DNA from: Thiobacillus sp. UBA6918
Lineage (GTDB): Bacteria > Pseudomonadota > Gammaproteobacteria > Burkholderiales > Thiobacillaceae
Direction: 5' to 3'
Assembly (NCBI GenBank): GCA_002450925.1
Contig: DKAU01000160.1
Span: 164 to 15,394 of the forward strand
Length of the DNA: 15,231 bases
Every line of letters starts with the position of its first letter. Position 1 is the stretch's first letter. A program made the position numbers and the translations under genes. Under the pieces are notes generated by a model, which saw only the letters and a program-made list of their open reading frames with translations, was not told where the DNA came from and did no database searches. Shown piece after piece: positions 12,968 through 15,231 of this stretch.

Positions 12968-14386
12968 GTGATACGCAAGATTCTGGTGGCCAATCGGGGG
13001 GAAATCGCGGTGCGTATAATCCGCGCCTGCGCCGAGCTCGGTATCGAGTCTGCCGCCATCTACACGGACGCTGATCGCCACGCCCTGCATGTCAAGAAAG
13101 CCGACAAGTCTTACCACATAGGCAAGGAGCCCCTTGCCGGATACCTCAACCCCCATCATCTGGTCAATCTAGCCGCCGCTTCAGGGTGCGACGCGCTACA
13201 CCCGGGATACGGCCTTTTGTCCGAAAACCCCCTCCTCGCCGATGCCTGCGCCAAGCGAGGAATCAAGTTCATTGGCCCCGAAGCAAAGCTCATTCGCCAG
13301 ATGGGTGACAAGATCGAAGCCAGACAAGCCATGATCAAGGCCGGGATCCCGGTCGTGCCCGGTTCCGACCACAACCTGGAAAGCCTTGAAGAAGCACGAA
13401 AACTAGCAGCCAAGATCGGTTATCCGGTCATGCTGAAGGCCACCAATGGTGGCGGTGGCCGCGGCATTCGCCGCTGCGACAGCGAAGAAGAACTGGGCAG
13501 AAATTACGAGCGGGTGGTCTCCGAAGCCACCAAGGCCTTTGGCAAGCCGGAGGTGTTCATCGAAAAATGCGTGGTCAATCCCAAGCACATCGAGGTACAA
13601 ATTCTTGCCGACACCCAGGGCAACACCATTCACCTGTTCGAACGCGACTGCTCCATCCAGCGCCGCAACCAGAAGCTGATCGAGATCGCACCTTCGCCGC
13701 AACTCACCGATTCCCAACGCCAGTACATTGGCAAACTCGCCGTTCAGGCCGCTCGCGCGGTCGGCTACGTCAATGCCGGTACAGTCGAATTCCTGCTCGA
13801 CCAGGACAACCAGTTCTATTTCATGGAAATGAATACCCGTCTACAGGTAGAACACACCATTACCGAGTCCATTACCGGCGTGGACATCGTTCAGGAACAG
13901 ATCCGAATTGCTGATGGCCTGCCGCTTCAGTACAAGCAGGAAAACATCAACTTCCGCGGCTTTGCGATTGAATTCCGCGTCAACGCCGAAGATCCGAAAA
14001 ACGACTTCCTCCCCAGTTTCGGCCGGATCACGCGCTATTACGCTCCCGGAGGTCCTGGCGTAAGGATAGACGGCGCGATGTATACGGATTACGTAATTCC
14101 GCCCTATTTCGACTCTCTCTGCGCCAAGCTCACAGTGTGGAACCTCACCTGGGAAAGTGTCATTGAGCGGGCTCGCCGAGCGCTTTCTGACATGCTGGTT
14201 TATGGCGTAAAGACGACCATTCCCTATTACCAGGAAATCCTGAAACACCCGGACTTCCGCAGTGGACGCTTCAACACCGGTTTCGTTGAAGCCCACCCCG
14301 AACTCATCAAGTACGAAGAGGAAAACCCGCCAGAAATGCTGGCAGCAGCCGTCGCCGCAGCCATTGCGGCTTACCAGGGACTCTAG
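12968..14386 (+). CDS. pycA: Pyruvate carboxylase subunit A (biotin carboxylase)
   Basis: This ATP-grasp biotin carboxylase carboxylates biotin with bicarbonate and ATP. The 472-residue protein shows ILVANRGEIAVRIIRA (5-20), HPGYGLLSEN (78-87), the glycine-rich loop GGGGRGI (161-167), ERDCSIQRRNQK (225-236) and EMNTRLQVEH (287-296). By sequence alone it could be AccC of acetyl-CoA carboxylase. The next gene, two bases downstream, encodes a carboxyltransferase of the pyruvate carboxylase / oxaloacetate decarboxylase type rather than AccB, so a split pyruvate carboxylase (as in Pseudomonas) is the better call. The start is GTG at 12968-12970, which gives the normal N-terminus MIRKILVANRG, with AAGGA about 10 bases upstream. 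It is transcribed divergently from yceD. Confidence 0.9.
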   Translation: MIRKILVANRGEIAVRIIRACAELGIESAAIYTDADRHALHVKKADKSYHIGKEPLAGYLNPHHLVNLAAASGCDALHPGYGLLSENPLLADACAKRGIKFIGPEAKLIRQMGDKIEARQAMIKAGIPVVPGSDHNLESLEEARKLAAKIGYPVMLKATNGGGGRGIRRCDSEEELGRNYERVVSEATKAFGKPEVFIEKCVVNPKHIEVQILADTQGNTIHLFERDCSIQRRNQKLIEIAPSPQLTDSQRQYIGKLAVQAARAVGYVNAGTVEFLLDQDNQFYFMEMNTRLQVEHTITESITGVDIVQEQIRIADGLPLQYKQENINFRGFAIEFRVNAEDPKNDFLPSFGRITRYYAPGGPGVRIDGAMYTDYVIPPYFDSLCAKLTVWNLTWESVIERARRALSDMLVYGVKTTIPYYQEILKHPDFRSGRFNTGFVEAHPELIKYEEENPPEMLAAAVAAAIAAYQGL

Positions 14387-14388
14387 AC

Positions 14389-15231
14389 ATGGCAAAGGTA
14401 AATATCACCGATCTTGTTCTGCGCGATGGGCATCAATCCCTCATCGCCACACGCATGCGCACGGATGACATGATCCCGATCTGCGGCAAACTGGACTCGG
14501 TTGGCTTCTGGTCGCTGGAAGCCTGGGGCGGCGCAACCTTTGACGCCTGTGTTCGTTTTCTGAAGGAAGACCCATGGGATCGTTTGAGGAAATTGCGCAA
14601 GGCACTGCCCAACACGCCCATCCAGATGCTGCTCAGAGGCCAGAATCTGCTGGGCTATCGGCATTATTCAGATGATGTAGTAAGAGCCTTCGTGCAAAAA
14701 AGTGCTGACAATGGTGTCGACGTGTTCCGCATATTTGACGCCATGAACGACCTGCGCAATATGCAGGTATCAATCGAAGCGGTCAAAAAATCGTGGAAGC
14801 ATGCCCAAGGTGCCATTTGTTACACCACCAGCCCGGTGCACGACATTCCGCATTTTGTAAAACTGGCCAAAGGCTTTGCGGAGATGGGCTGTGACAGCAT
14901 CGCCATCAAGGACATGGCCGGTTTGCTGACACCGTATACGGCATTTGAACTGGTTAAGGGCATACGCGAAAAAACCAGCTTGCCGGTACATACGCACAGC
15001 CATTCCACATCCGGCCTATCTCATATGACGCACCTGAAAGCTGTTGAGGCGGGTGCCAGTATCGTGGACACCTGCATGGGCGCATTTTCAGAGGGCGCAA
15101 GTCATCCCACCACGCAAAGCATGGTTGCCGCATTACAAGGAACCGAATACGACACTGGCCTTTCTCTTCCGTTGCTGGAGGAAATTTCCGCTTATTTCAA
15201 GGAAGTGCGCAAGAAATACTGGCAGTTCGAA
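14389..15231 (+). CDS. pycB: Pyruvate carboxylase subunit B / oxaloacetate decarboxylase alpha-type carboxyltransferase, N-terminal part
   Basis: The first 281 codons of a gene that runs off the right edge. The protein has the DRE-TIM carboxyltransferase barrel: TDLVLRDGHQSLIATRM (7-23) with metal ligand D13, WGGATFD (46-52), LLRGQNLLGY (81-90), VFRIFDAMND (112-121), the lysine K174 in AIKDMAGLL that is carboxylated in this family, and the metal histidines H203 and H205 in HTHSHSTSG. The carboxyl group from biotin would be moved to pyruvate to form oxaloacetate. The reverse, sodium-pumping decarboxylase also uses this subunit, but the adjacent biotin carboxylase favours carboxylation. The C-terminal biotinyl domain, if present, is outside the window. 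The ATG lies two bases after the pycA stop. Confidence 0.93.
   Translation, partial: MAKVNITDLVLRDGHQSLIATRMRTDDMIPICGKLDSVGFWSLEAWGGATFDACVRFLKEDPWDRLRKLRKALPNTPIQMLLRGQNLLGYRHYSDDVVRAFVQKSADNGVDVFRIFDAMNDLRNMQVSIEAVKKSWKHAQGAICYTTSPVHDIPHFVKLAKGFAEMGCDSIAIKDMAGLLTPYTAFELVKGIREKTSLPVHTHSHSTSGLSHMTHLKAVEAGASIVDTCMGAFSEGASHPTTQSMVAALQGTEYDTGLSLPLLEEISAYFKEVRKKYWQFE

Noticed and set aside
12968..14386. accC of acetyl-CoA carboxylase
   Set aside because: The next gene is a pyruvate-type carboxyltransferase two bases away and no accB is adjacent, so the split pyruvate carboxylase call is better, though AccC-like function cannot be excluded by sequence alone.
1..15231. Search for insertion sequences, phage genes, CRISPR repeats, toxin-antitoxin or defence genes
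   Set aside because: None seen. The window is filled by conserved housekeeping genes with short gaps.

Overview
The window looks like an ordinary chromosomal core region of a proteobacterium, most likely a betaproteobacterium. The acyl carrier protein sequence, the gene order yceD-rpmF-plsX-fabH-fabD-fabG-acpP-fabF, the pilZ gene after holB and the split two-gene pyruvate carboxylase all fit this. Genus cannot be fixed by eye. No mobile element, CRISPR array, tRNA, rRNA or clearly transferred island is visible, and no stretch over about 110 bases lies outside genes.

Layout. At the left edge is the 3' end of dnaJ on the + strand (to 295). It converges on a minus-strand block that fills positions 364 to 12904. 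Read in its own direction, from right to left, this block is yceD, rpmF (L32, only 59 codons), plsX, fabH, fabD, fabG, acpP, fabF, pabB, pabC, mltG, tmk, holB and pilZ, then tatD and a small flavodoxin-like gene. A consensus-like sigma-70 promoter (TTGACA, 17-base spacer, TAAAAT) lies directly before yceD. A textbook intrinsic terminator lies just after pilZ. The 14 genes from yceD to pilZ therefore look like one transcription unit of about 11 kb. Most junctions overlap by 1 to 14 bases. A second likely promoter precedes acpP. Reading away from yceD on the + strand are a biotin carboxylase subunit gene (pycA) and the first 281 codons of its carboxyltransferase partner (pycB), cut by the right edge.

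Function. The operon joins ribosome assembly (yceD, rpmF), phospholipid and fatty acid synthesis (plsX, fabHDGF, acpP), p-aminobenzoate synthesis for folate (pabB, pabC), peptidoglycan chain termination (mltG), dTTP supply (tmk), the replication clamp loader (holB) and type IV pilus assembly (pilZ). This is a growth-linked envelope and replication set. The divergent pycA-pycB pair would supply oxaloacetate.

I found no convincing undescribed system. The points worth a second look are small-scale. The putative promoter leaves yceD almost without a leader. The terminator runs straight into the tatD start codon. Four minus-strand genes appear to start with UUG, in three cases with strong local support. 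A hairpin lies at the predicted 5' end of the acpP transcript, and another in the rpmF-plsX gap. PabB carries PIAGT rather than PIKGT, YceD lacks the usual tail, and the flavodoxin-like protein has a proline-leucine-rich hydrophobic insert.
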